Positions 1-6,211 of a stretch of 7,091 nt of DNA are shown here, piece by piece. The translations under genes were made by a program, and so were the position numbers. The notes beneath the pieces are model-generated. The model was not told the DNA's origin and did not search any database. It was given only the letters and a program-made list of their open reading frames with translations. Source of the stretch: an uncultured Clostridia bacterium (GTDB lineage: Bacteria > Bacillota_A > Clostridia > TANB77 > CAG-508); contig CANQLP010000046.1 in the NCBI GenBank assembly GCA_947624725.1, positions 1-7,091 of the forward strand, written 5' to 3'. Positions within the stretch are counted from its first letter, which is position 1. Each line of letters opens with the position of its first letter.

Positions 1-80
<80 letters not shown>

Positions 81-132
81 GGTTTTGGTTTTCCTTTATT
101 TTTTGTTTCAAATAATAAACTTTATATTTACT

Positions 133-216
133 ATGTAAAAATATTTAATTTAAGTGAAGTGCGCTGGAGAGAAAACCAGCGACAAAGCACTGAACGCAAA
201 TTAAATATTTTTGCAT
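133..216 (-). promoter_or_regulatory. Structured leader element: long stem enclosing a GC-rich hairpin
   Basis: Bases 137-151 and 198-212 are perfect 15-base inverted repeats. Pairing extends outward through a G-U pair to 133 and 216. Inside is a second perfect stem, CGCTGG at 162-167 with CCAGCG at 176-181, plus a possible AGTG/CACT helix (158-161 with 188-191). The core is clearly richer in G and C than its surroundings. It lies within the predicted leader of the leftward transcript from the promoter at 253-280, between that promoter and the ATG at 80. It does not match a riboswitch or ribozyme consensus that I can recall. It could be a cis-regulatory leader, an attenuator or an independent small RNA. 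Confidence 0.45.
145..216 (-). CDS. Possible 23-residue hydrophobic leader peptide (speculative)
   Basis: On the minus strand an ATG at 216 encodes 23 residues, beginning MQKYLICVQCFVAG and ending in TAA at 147-145. An AGG (plus 226-228) lies 9 bases upstream of this ATG. A second in-frame ATG at 222 is too close to that site. The peptide is largely hydrophobic with two cysteines. Its reading frame runs through the whole inverted-repeat structure and stops inside the second arm. A translating ribosome would therefore open the stem, as in leader-peptide attenuation. Such a short ORF can arise by chance, so this is only a candidate. Confidence 0.2.
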   Translation of the reverse strand: MQKYLICVQCFVAGFLSSALHLN

Positions 217-252
217 TAGCATTTTCCTAGTTTCTTTTTTGAACTTATTTTC

Positions 253-280
253 ATTATACCATTACTTTCATTTTTGTCAA
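253..280 (-). promoter_or_regulatory. Sigma-A type promoter, leftward
   Basis: Read on the minus strand, a perfect -35 TTGACA (plus 275-280) and a perfect -10 TATAAT (plus 253-258) are separated by 16 bases. Transcription would start near 246 and run leftward. That places the structured element in a leader of roughly 165 bases ahead of the ATG at 80. This is the strongest promoter match in the window. Confidence 0.72.
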
Positions 281-337
281 TAACAATTTTTGACATTTTT
301 TCCAATGGGAATTTTTAGAATATGCTTAAAAATCTGA

Positions 338-523
338 CTAACTGTTTAATTTTTCTATTATTTCATCTACATCTATTCCATGTACTTCGCATGCTTCTTC
401 TATTGTTTCAGCTTGTGATGCTGGGCAGCCTAAACAATGCATTCCTGCTTCTAATAAAATATCTGCTTTTTCTGGTGCTTTTTCTAATAACTCACCAATT
501 GTCATATCTTTACTAATTTCCAT
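338..523 (-). CDS. DUF1858 domain-containing protein (redox-disulfide family)
   Basis: This 61-residue cytoplasmic protein matches the DUF1858 family, also described as the hybrid-cluster-protein-associated redox disulfide domain. Family hallmarks visible are an N-terminal MTIGELLEKAPEKADILLEAGMHC segment (residues 7-30, split here by description), the motif CLGCPAS with Cys30 and Cys33, and the acidic helix EEACEVHGIDVDEI. Its length is typical for a single-domain member. The two cysteines are presumed to form a redox or metal-binding pair; the physiological partner is unknown. The start at 523 is supported by an AAAGGAG site 9 bases upstream (plus 532-538). It appears monocistronic and divergent from the secretion-like cluster. 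Confidence 0.9.
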   Translation of the reverse strand: MEISKDMTIGELLEKAPEKADILLEAGMHCLGCPASQAETIEEACEVHGIDVDEIIEKLNS

Positions 524-558
524 ATTAAAATTCTCCTTTTTATTTTATATTCGAAAAT

Positions 559-587
559 ATTTTAACACATTTTTTGAAAAATGTATA
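559..587 (-). promoter_or_regulatory. Putative promoter of the DUF1858 gene
   Basis: On the minus strand, -35 TATACA (plus 582-587, four of six consensus bases) and -10 TAAAAT (plus 559-564, five of six) are 17 bases apart. The predicted start near 552 leaves about 29 bases of leader containing the ribosome site. In AT-rich DNA such matches also occur by chance. Confidence 0.4.
567..584. promoter_or_regulatory. 18-base palindrome between divergent promoters, possible operator
   Basis: ACATTTTTTGAAAAATGT has two perfect 8-base arms around a 2-base centre. It fills most of the spacer of the leftward promoter and ends two bases before the -35 of the rightward promoter. A dimeric regulator bound here could control both directions. 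The site is seen directly; the operator role is inference. Confidence 0.35.
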
Positions 588-614
588 GACAAATTGAAAA
601 ATTTGTTGTATCAT
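586..614 (+). promoter_or_regulatory. Putative promoter of the secretion-like cluster
   Basis: TAGACA (586-591) and TATCAT (609-614) each match five of six consensus bases and are separated by exactly 17 bases. Transcription would start near 621, about 14 bases before a strong Shine-Dalgarno sequence at 635. This makes the upstream ATG at 581 an unlikely start, because it lies within the promoter. Confidence 0.45.
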
Positions 615-634
615 ATCTTTTGTTGCCGGAATTT

Positions 635-645
635 AAGGTGGTGAT
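635..645 (+). promoter_or_regulatory. Extended Shine-Dalgarno with no standard start at normal spacing
   Basis: AAGGTGGTGAT differs by one base from AAGGAGGTGAT, the full complement of the 16S rRNA 3' end. At normal spacing (8 bases from GGTGG) the in-frame codon is ATA at 650. No ATG, GTG or TTG lies at the expected distance in any frame. Confidence 0.55.
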
Positions 646-784
646 ATATATACTAACATTAACAAATTTGTTCTTTATATCTTTTATTATCAATACTTTT
701 ATCGTTTTTTATTCAATTTATTCATTTACCGATATAGTATTTTTTAAAGATTCACACAAATCAAAATTCAATATTCCCAATTAA
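641..784 (+). CDS. Small hydrophobic membrane protein, first gene of the cluster (start uncertain)
   Basis: The frame is open from 581 to the TAA at 782-784. It encodes a strongly hydrophobic segment (TNLFFISFIINTFIVFYSIY) followed by a short polar tail ending KSKFNIPN, so a single-helix membrane protein is likely. I do not recognise the family. The ATG at 581 has no ribosome site and lies in the predicted promoter. The GTG at 641 given here is the second of two tandem GTGs (638, 641) and overlaps the strong Shine-Dalgarno at 635-645, whose spacing best fits an ATA codon at 650 (44 residues). The stop is 15 bases before the coupling-protein start, which suggests co-transcription. It could be an accessory subunit or a decayed gene. 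Confidence 0.45.
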   Translation: MIYILTLTNLFFISFIINTFIVFYSIYSFTDIVFFKDSHKSKFNIPN

Positions 785-789
785 TTTAT

Positions 790-794
790 GGAGG
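790..794 (+). promoter_or_regulatory. Ribosome binding site that fixes the coupling-protein start at 800
   Basis: GGAGG lies 5 bases before the ATG at 800. An earlier in-frame ATG at 788 overlaps this GGAGG and has no site of its own, so 800 is preferred. Confidence 0.75.
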
Positions 795-799
795 TTTTT

Positions 800-2512
800 A
801 TGTTTGTAAACACTTTTTTTAAGAGAGTGATTTTTAATTTTGCACTCATGTTTATTTTTCTTGCACTCTATGTTTTGCTTTTTCATGAAATTTATACATC
901 TGATAATATAATGATTTCCTTTGCAGTACATCCTTTTAATATTTGTGAAAAATACCCTGATGTATGGCTTAAACTTAAAATCATCTATATTCCAATTACA
1001 ATCATTTCTTCTCTTATTTGTACTAATTTATTATATTCCACACTTTTTACTAAAAAAAAATTAAATAAAAAAATAACTCAGTATAAAAAAGATGATTTAT
1101 CGATTTTAGTTTCAAATGATAAAAGTGGAGCTCCAATTATCTTACCAGAAGCTAGCCTTTATCAAAATATTTTGATTACTGGCACAATCGGCTCAGGCAA
1201 AACTAGTTCTATAATGTATCCTTTTATAAAACAGCTAATTAAATACAGATGTGATGATGATAAGAAAAAATTAGGAATGCTCATTTTAGATGTTAAAGGT
1301 AACTATTATGCACAAGTAAAAAAGTATGCAGAGTACTTTCATAGAGAGGAGGACCTTGTTGTAATTGAACTTGGTGGTAATATAAAATATAATCCACTAG
1401 ATAAGCCAAATCTTAAACCAGCAATTTTAGCAAATAGGCTTAAAACAATACTTACTCTATTTTCTAAAAATAACAGCGAAAGTTACTGGATTGATAAGGC
1501 AGAACAGGTTTTGAGTGAATGTATAAAATTCTGTAGATTATATAATGATGGATATGTTACTTTTTCTGAACTACATAAGCTCATCACTATGCCTGATTAT
1601 TATATGAGTAAAATAAATTTACTTAGGAAAGAATTTCTTTTAGGCAAGTTTTCTCATCATGATGTACATGATTTGCTTTCTTCTATTGAGTTTTTTGAGA
1701 AAGAATTTAATTCCTTAGATTCAAGAACTTCTAGTATATTAAAGTCTGAAATAACAAGAATCACCGGCACATTTATTTCAGATTATGATATTCTAAATAC
1801 TTTTTCCCCTAAAAAAGATGAATTGAACTTTTTTGGTTTTGAAGAAATGATTGAAAAAGGAAAAATTATTGTTTTGAATATGAATATTGCAGAATACAGG
1901 AATCTTTCTAAAATAATTGCAGCTTACCTTAAACTAGATTTTCAAACAGAGGTAATGGCAAGACTTGCAAAAGGAAGCAAAGCAAATATGAGAAGTGTAT
2001 GTTTTATTAGTGATGAATATCATGAGTATGTCACAGATACTGATGCAGATTTTTTTGCACAATCTAGAGAAGCGAAATGTATAAATATTGTTGCAACTCA
2101 AAGCTATACATCACTTTTAAATTCTATTAATAACCAATATACTGTCAAAGTTATTATTCAAAATCTTATAAATAAATTCTGGTTTAGAACCGATGATACA
2201 TTTACAATTGAGGATGCACAAAAGCAACTTGGCAAGGAAGAAAAACAAAAATATTCTAAGAGCATTTCTGAAAGTTCTAAAGATCCTAAGTTTTCTTCTC
2301 TATCTAGCATTTTAAGTTATGAGAAGCCAAATTTTTCTGAAAGTTTAAATTCCTATACTCAATTTGATTTCATGTTTGATACAAACTTTTTCACTCAAAG
2401 ACTTAATACATTTTCATGCTTAGCATTTTTATCTACTGGAAATTCTATTATGCAACCACAAAAAATAGATTTAGTCCCATATTTTATATTAGATAAAGAT
2501 ATGCAAATTTAA
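800..2512 (+). CDS. VirD4/TraG-type coupling ATPase (type IV secretion)
   Basis: This 570-residue protein has the architecture of a type IV coupling protein. These are inner-membrane, RecA/FtsK-like ATPases that bring DNA or protein substrates to a secretion channel. Two N-terminal transmembrane helices are visible at about residues 9-32 and 61-83. A Walker A motif, GTIGSGKT, is at 128-135. The Walker B strand, VCFISDE, is at 400-406, and is followed by a conserved AQSREAKCINIVATQSY stretch (about 420-436) typical of TraG/TraD-like motor domains. Length is normal for the family and both nucleotide-binding motifs are intact. No separate substrate-specific C-terminal extension is obvious. It precedes pilin-like and VirB6-like genes, so it probably works with them. 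No relaxase is seen nearby to define a DNA substrate. Confidence 0.9.
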   Translation: MFVNTFFKRVIFNFALMFIFLALYVLLFHEIYTSDNIMISFAVHPFNICEKYPDVWLKLKIIYIPITIISSLICTNLLYSTLFTKKKLNKKITQYKKDDLSILVSNDKSGAPIILPEASLYQNILITGTIGSGKTSSIMYPFIKQLIKYRCDDDKKKLGMLILDVKGNYYAQVKKYAEYFHREEDLVVIELGGNIKYNPLDKPNLKPAILANRLKTILTLFSKNNSESYWIDKAEQVLSECIKFCRLYNDGYVTFSELHKLITMPDYYMSKINLLRKEFLLGKFSHHDVHDLLSSIEFFEKEFNSLDSRTSSILKSEITRITGTFISDYDILNTFSPKKDELNFFGFEEMIEKGKIIVLNMNIAEYRNLSKIIAAYLKLDFQTEVMARLAKGSKANMRSVCFISDEYHEYVTDTDADFFAQSREAKCINIVATQSYTSLLNSINNQYTVKVIIQNLINKFWFRTDDTFTIEDAQKQLGKEEKQKYSKSISESSKDPKFSSLSSILSYEKPNFSESLNSYTQFDFMFDTNFFTQRLNTFSCLAFLSTGNSIMQPQKIDLVPYFILDKDMQI

Positions 2513-2542
2513 TTTTGTAATAAACATTAAGGAGGTTTTACT

Positions 2543-2872
2543 ATGAAAAAAATTTTTTATTATATTTTATTTATTCTATTTATTATGTCTTTTACATTGT
2601 TTTTTTATAACTCAGTTTCACTTGCGGCATATCCTAAACTTATAAGCAAATTAATGGATGCTTTTGATGATATTAAATCATATATCATAGCAATAGCAAC
2701 GCCTATTGCAGCAGTTGCTATTGGCTCTGGCTTTTTAATGCAAAAATTTAGTTTTGGAGATGAAGAAAAAATTAGAACTGGTAAGAAGCTTATTAGAACA
2801 TCTATTGTGTCTTATGCTTTTATCTTAGCACTTGACCTTATTGTAAGTTTAATTAAAGGTTTGATTGACTAA
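2543..2872 (+). CDS. VirB2/TrbC-like pilin-type subunit
   Basis: This 109-residue membrane protein starts with a signal peptide (MKK, then a hydrophobic core, then VSLAA near residues 25-29) with a likely cleavage after Ala28 or Ala29. Two further hydrophobic helices follow at about 47-67 (AIATPIAAVAIGSGFLM) and 85-106, with a short charged loop FGDEEKIRTGKK between them. Signal peptide, two helices and a polar loop with KxxRTGKK match the plan of VirB2/TrbC major pilin subunits in Gram-positive type IV systems. The start has a perfect AAGGAGG site. It follows the coupling ATPase by about 30 bases. The family call rests on topology and loop pattern, not on a catalytic motif. Confidence 0.75.
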   Translation: MKKIFYYILFILFIMSFTLFFYNSVSLAAYPKLISKLMDAFDDIKSYIIAIATPIAAVAIGSGFLMQKFSFGDEEKIRTGKKLIRTSIVSYAFILALDLIVSLIKGLID

Positions 2873-2900
2873 TATTTTTAAAAGGAGGTGTTCGTAATTT

Positions 2901-3765
2901 ATGGGAAATAGTATCTTGTCTACAATTACAGAGCTCTTTAGTTCCCTATTTTCATCAATAGATAATTCTATTTATACTGCACTTGATGAAATTTCTTTTA
3001 TAGATACTAATATACTGCATTCTACTTATCTTGAAAAACTATTTGGAAATGCTACATCTAATCGGGATTTTGTTAATTTCAAATGCGATTTTAATCGGTT
3101 TTGTCTTATATTTTGCAGTTAAACATCTTCTTGCAAGTCTTGCAATCACTGAATCTCAAAGTCCTGGTAAATTTATTATAAAACTTATTATAATTGGAAT
3201 TTGTATGAACTCAAGTTTTTTTATATGCGAGCAACTAATTAATATAAACTCTCTTGTGTCCACTAGTATTCGTGATGTTGGGAGTGATTTTTTAGATGTT
3301 GACATTTGTTTTTCAAAATTAATTAATATTTCAGATTCTATTATAAGTATAGAAGAAAATTCTTCAAATGTATTCTCTATTGATGGAATTATTAAGACGA
3401 TTGTTTCAATAGGCTTTCTGAATCTGGTCTTTATATATTCTATAAGATATATTTTAATTAAAGTATTTGTACTTATTTCTCCATTTGCATTTCTTACCCT
3501 GTCACTTCGTTCTACCTCCTTCATATTCAAATCTTGGCTTAAATGCTTTGTTTCATTACTTCTTATCGAACTTTTTGCATCTTTTATCTTAATCGTCATG
3601 TTTTCGATTGAATATAGTTCAAATAATCTTGTCTCGAAATTTTTATTTATAGGTTCGATTTTTTCGCTTATGAAGGTTAATAACTTCGTTCGTGATTTCA
3701 TAGGTGGAATTAGCCTAGATACTTATACATCACTCTATGGAATGCAAAGTTTTTTAAAGAAATAA
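2901..3765 (+). pseudogene. VirB6/TrbL-like channel subunit, interrupted by a one-base frameshift
   Basis: The frame from ATG 2901 (ribosome site AAAGGAGGTG at 2881-2890) encodes ...YLEKLFGNATSN and then falls into nonsense after 3062. It ends at 3122. From the same point the +1 frame continues as GILLISNAILIGFVLYFAVK and stays open to 3765. Removing one base (for example C3063) gives a continuous 287-residue protein with an N-terminal amphipathic region and about five or six hydrophobic helices, including FLNLVFIYSIRYILIKVFVL and the motif SPFAFLTLS. That is the plan of VirB6/TrbL polytopic channel subunits. A TTG at 3031 has no ribosome site, so a separate downstream gene is unlikely. It could be a true mutation, a sequence error, or a programmed +1 shift at a rare CGG codon. 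Confidence 0.75.
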
Positions 3766-3785
3766 ATTAAAAAGGAGGCTTTTTT

Positions 3786-4064
3786 ATGAAATTTATTATT
3801 CCTCAAAATTATGATTTTTCTAGTAAACTTTTTGGGATTTTGGACTATTCAACTGTTATATTTAATGTCATCTGGTGCACTTTTGTATTTTGTATAATTA
3901 GTTTTTTTATATCTAATTTATTTATAAAAATTTTTGTAATTATAATTCTTTGCTTTCCTGTGATTCTGTTTAGCATTGTAGGTTTAAATCACGAAAATCT
4001 CTTGTATGTGTTGTTCTATATTTTGAAGTTTATCACATGCCAAAAAGTTTATTTATACAAATAG
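3786..4064 (+). CDS. Small two-helix membrane protein, PrgI/VirB3-like in shape
   Basis: The 92-residue product begins MKFIIPQNYDFSSKLFGILDY. It then has two adjacent hydrophobic helices (about residues 23-47 and 49-67) and a short C-terminal part ending KVYLYK. An N-terminal polar strand with a Pro (IPQNYD), two closely spaced helices and a short tail resemble the PrgI/VirB3 class of inner-membrane subunits, which usually precede the VirB4 ATPase. Here no VirB4 follows. An AAAGGAGG site lies just before the ATG. The gap to the VirB6-like gene is only 20 bases, so it belongs to the same operon. The assignment is by size, topology and position; the primary sequence gives no diagnostic motif. 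Confidence 0.55.
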   Translation: MKFIIPQNYDFSSKLFGILDYSTVIFNVIWCTFVFCIISFFISNLFIKIFVIIILCFPVILFSIVGLNHENLLYVLFYILKFITCQKVYLYK

Positions 4065-4072
4065 GTTTTCTC

Positions 4073-4101
4073 TTGTTTTTTTAGACATAAAATGATATAA
4101 T
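4073..4101 (+). promoter_or_regulatory. Extended -10 promoter for the dnaD-dnaC pair
   Basis: TGATATAAT (4093-4101) combines a perfect -10 with the TGn extension. A partial -35, TTGTTT (4073-4078), lies 17 bases upstream. The predicted start is near 4108, leaving a leader of about 47 bases before the ATG at 4155. The replication genes thus appear to have their own promoter, separate from the secretion-like cluster. Confidence 0.65.
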
Positions 4102-4154
4102 TTTTGCAAATTAGAAATTAATTATTTTTGTACAAATTAAAGGGGAAGATTTAG

Positions 4155-5123
4155 ATGAAACTAGAACAAAACGACTTGAGTTTATTATTTTCAAATACAG
4201 ACATACCTGATATATTTTTTTCAGAATACCTTTCGCAGGCATCTGGAGATTTTATAAAAGTATATTTGTATATACTATTTTTATCTAAATATGGAAAGGA
4301 TATTAAAATAAACGATTTGGCAAAAAAATTATCTCTTTCATTCCCTACTATACAAGACGCTTTAAAATACTGGGAAGATATTGGAGCTATTACGAAAAAG
4401 GGAACAGGATTCATTATAAATAATTTGCAAGAAATTGAGCTTCATAGATTATATAAGCCTAATGTTTCTCTTTCTGTTGAAGATATTGAAAAGAATGAGA
4501 AAAATCAAACAAGAGCAAATCTAATTGAAACGATTAATAACTCTTATTTCCAAGGCATAATGTCTCCTTCTTGGTATTCAGATATAGACCTTTGGTTTAA
4601 AAAGTATAATTTTGATGAACAAGTCATGCTTGCACTTTTTAGTTATTGTTTTCAGCGTTCTGCCCTTCACAGAAATTATGTACAAGTTGTAGCAGAAGCT
4701 TGGTCTAAGCATAATGTTAAGACATTTTCTGATTTAGAGCTTTATTACCAAAAACAAGAAAGTGCACAAAAAATAGAAAAAGCAATTCAAAAGAAACTCG
4801 GAATTACAAGACCTCTTACTGAATATGAAAAAGGTTATATCCAAAAATGGTGTGAGGATTTTGGTTATTCCTTAGATATAATTGAGATTGCACTTAAAAA
4901 AACAACTTCAAAATCTAATTTTTCTTTTGATTATTTTGATAAGTTAATTACAGATTGGCATAATAGAGATTTGAAAACTTCTGATGAAGTTCAAAATTTC
5001 TTGATTCAATATAAAACTCAAGTAAAAAATAACAAAGAACTAGAGAAAAAGGTAAAATATAATAATTTTGAACAGCGTACATATGACAATTTTGATAATT
5101 TATATGCAAATAAACAAAATTAG
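4155..5123 (+). CDS. dnaD: DnaD-domain replication initiation protein
   Basis: This 322-residue protein carries a winged-helix N-terminal domain (about residues 25-95, with the recognition-helix region LAKKLSLSFPTIQDALKYWEDIG). Two copies of the DnaB_2/DnaD C-terminal domain follow, at about 125-195 and 215-285. Each copy holds the Y-x3-[hydrophobic]-x3-W signature: YVQVVAEAW at 175-183 and YFDKLITDW at 260-268. DnaD-family proteins bind DNA and help load the replicative helicase during initiation or restart in Bacillota. The tail after about 290 is charged and probably binds single-stranded DNA, by analogy with the family. It sits 15 bases before a DnaC/DnaI-type loader, a common chromosomal pairing in Clostridia. 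Duplication of the C-terminal domain is known within the family. Confidence 0.88.
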   Translation: MKLEQNDLSLLFSNTDIPDIFFSEYLSQASGDFIKVYLYILFLSKYGKDIKINDLAKKLSLSFPTIQDALKYWEDIGAITKKGTGFIINNLQEIELHRLYKPNVSLSVEDIEKNEKNQTRANLIETINNSYFQGIMSPSWYSDIDLWFKKYNFDEQVMLALFSYCFQRSALHRNYVQVVAEAWSKHNVKTFSDLELYYQKQESAQKIEKAIQKKLGITRPLTEYEKGYIQKWCEDFGYSLDIIEIALKKTTSKSNFSFDYFDKLITDWHNRDLKTSDEVQNFLIQYKTQVKNNKELEKKVKYNNFEQRTYDNFDNLYANKQN

Positions 5124-5131
5124 AGAGGAGG
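5123..5131 (+). promoter_or_regulatory. Ribosome binding site supporting a TTG start at 5139
   Basis: GAGAGGAGG lies 7 bases before TTG 5139. No ATG occurs at suitable spacing in this frame, so the TTG start is well supported. Confidence 0.75.
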
Positions 5132-5138
5132 ATTTAAT

Positions 5139-6206
5139 TTGAGTAATCCTACTTTGACTAATCTTTTAAAAGATTATGAAAAAAAGAAATATAGGGCAGA
5201 TTTAGATTATGAGAAAGAGAAAAATGCTTTTTACGATTCTAATCCAAAGCTTTCTAAGATAAATTCTGACCTTGCAACTTGTGCACTAGATATTTCTAAA
5301 GCTATTCTTGCAAATGATGAGAATTTGGCAAAAAAGTTAAAGACAGACTATGATAAGTTAAAACAGGAAAAGGAAAAATTATTAAAATCAGAAAAAATTC
5401 CAGAAGGTGCAAAAATGCCTCAGTATGAATGTATGATTTGCTCTGATACAGGTTTTGTAACTGATGAGAATGGAAAAAGTGTACTTTGTAATTGTATAAA
5501 GCAAAAAATGTTCAATATTGATTTTAATAAATCTAATATAGGTAATCTTGAAAAAGAGAATTTTGATAATTTTGACTTATCACTTTTTTCAGATGAGGTA
5601 AATGAGAGCAAATTTAATGCAAAGATTTCTCCAAGGAAGAATATCGAAAATATAAAAGAATTAGCTATGAATTTTATAGAAAATTTTGATAACCCAGAAG
5701 AAAAAAATCTGCTATTTCTAGGAAATACTGGGCTTGGTAAAACTTTTCTTTCTAATTGCATTGCAAAGGAAATTTTGTCTTCTGGAAAGACTGTGCTTTA
5801 CCAAACAGCTCCTATAATGCTAGATAATATTATAGATTATAGATTTGGAAAGTCTGATTATAGTGATATTTACAATAATATTATAAATGTAGATTTGCTT
5901 ATAATTGATGACTTGGGTGCAGAGGCTTTAAATTCGTTTAAGCTTTCTGAACTATTTAATATAATAAATTCGAGATTGCTTTTCCAAAATAATCATGTAA
6001 CGAAAACGATTATTTCAACAAATTTGAATATGAATAATCTACTTGATACATATAGTGAGAGGATTTTTTCAAGAATTGCTGCTTATTATAATGTGTGTAG
6101 ATTTTTCGGAGATGATGTAAGACTTCGGAAAAGTAATGGGAAAATAAAAAATCTCCTCAAGCTGATGCTTGAGGGATTTTTTTGTTGTGATTGTGCTATG
6201 GCATAG
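5139..6206 (+). CDS. dnaC: DnaC/DnaI-type helicase-loader AAA+ ATPase, with a run-on C-terminus
   Basis: The protein loads the replicative DNA helicase, using ATP, in the cytoplasm. It has a charged coiled-coil-like N-terminus (about 1-85), then a probable zinc site (Cys98, Cys101, Cys117, Cys119), and an AAA+ domain. The domain shows Walker A GNTGLGKT at 195-202, Walker B LLIIDDLG at 253-260, sensor-1 IISTN at 291-295, and the arginine-finger segment SERIFSRI at 306-313. Family members normally end shortly after FFGDDxRL. Here that motif is at 322-329, yet the frame continues to 355 residues. From about residue 339 on it is encoded by an intrinsic terminator hairpin. One extra A in the A-run at 6129-6132 would give RLRKK followed by TAA (6134-6136), so the last roughly 23 residues are probably not ancestral. 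Confidence 0.9.
   Translation: MSNPTLTNLLKDYEKKKYRADLDYEKEKNAFYDSNPKLSKINSDLATCALDISKAILANDENLAKKLKTDYDKLKQEKEKLLKSEKIPEGAKMPQYECMICSDTGFVTDENGKSVLCNCIKQKMFNIDFNKSNIGNLEKENFDNFDLSLFSDEVNESKFNAKISPRKNIENIKELAMNFIENFDNPEEKNLLFLGNTGLGKTFLSNCIAKEILSSGKTVLYQTAPIMLDNIIDYRFGKSDYSDIYNNIINVDLLIIDDLGAEALNSFKLSELFNIINSRLLFQNNHVTKTIISTNLNMNNLLDTYSERIFSRIAAYYNVCRFFGDDVRLRKSNGKIKNLLKLMLEGFFCCDCAMA
6149..6183. terminator. Intrinsic terminator, probably bidirectional
   Basis: CCTCAAGC (6155-6162) pairs with GCTTGAGG (6167-6174) around a TGAT loop. Beyond a bulged T (6154), further pairs join 6149-6153 with 6175-6179. A T-run (6177-6183) follows on the plus strand. On the minus strand the A-rich flank (6141-6151) supplies a U-rich tail for the surface-protein transcript. 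It overlaps the present 3' end of the dnaC-like frame. Confidence 0.82.
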
Positions 6207-6211
6207 AAAGG

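Noticed and set aside
133..216. Known riboswitch or self-cleaving ribozyme
   Set aside because: The loop and junction sequences do not match any consensus I can recall, so only a structured element is reported.
297..332. Terminator after the DUF1858 gene
   Set aside because: Only short AT-rich or 4-base stems are visible, too weak to call.
322..516. Plus-strand ORF antisense to the DUF1858 gene
   Set aside because: It is the shadow of a clear DUF1858 match and has no ribosome site.
581..640. ATG at 581 as start of the small membrane protein
   Set aside because: It has no ribosome site, overlaps the palindrome and both -35 regions, and lies upstream of the predicted transcription start and the strong Shine-Dalgarno at 635.
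788..799. ATG at 788 as start of the coupling protein
   Set aside because: It overlaps the GGAGG that serves the ATG at 800 and has no site of its own.
3156..3701. Minus-strand 181-codon ORF
   Set aside because: It is antisense to the VirB6-like gene, has a polar composition typical of the complement of a hydrophobic gene, and lacks a recognisable domain.
4151..4414. Minus-strand 87-codon ORF
   Set aside because: It is antisense to the N-terminal domain of the DnaD-like protein.
5420..5761. Minus-strand 113-codon ORF
   Set aside because: It is antisense to the helicase-loader gene, which has clear zinc and Walker motifs in this region.
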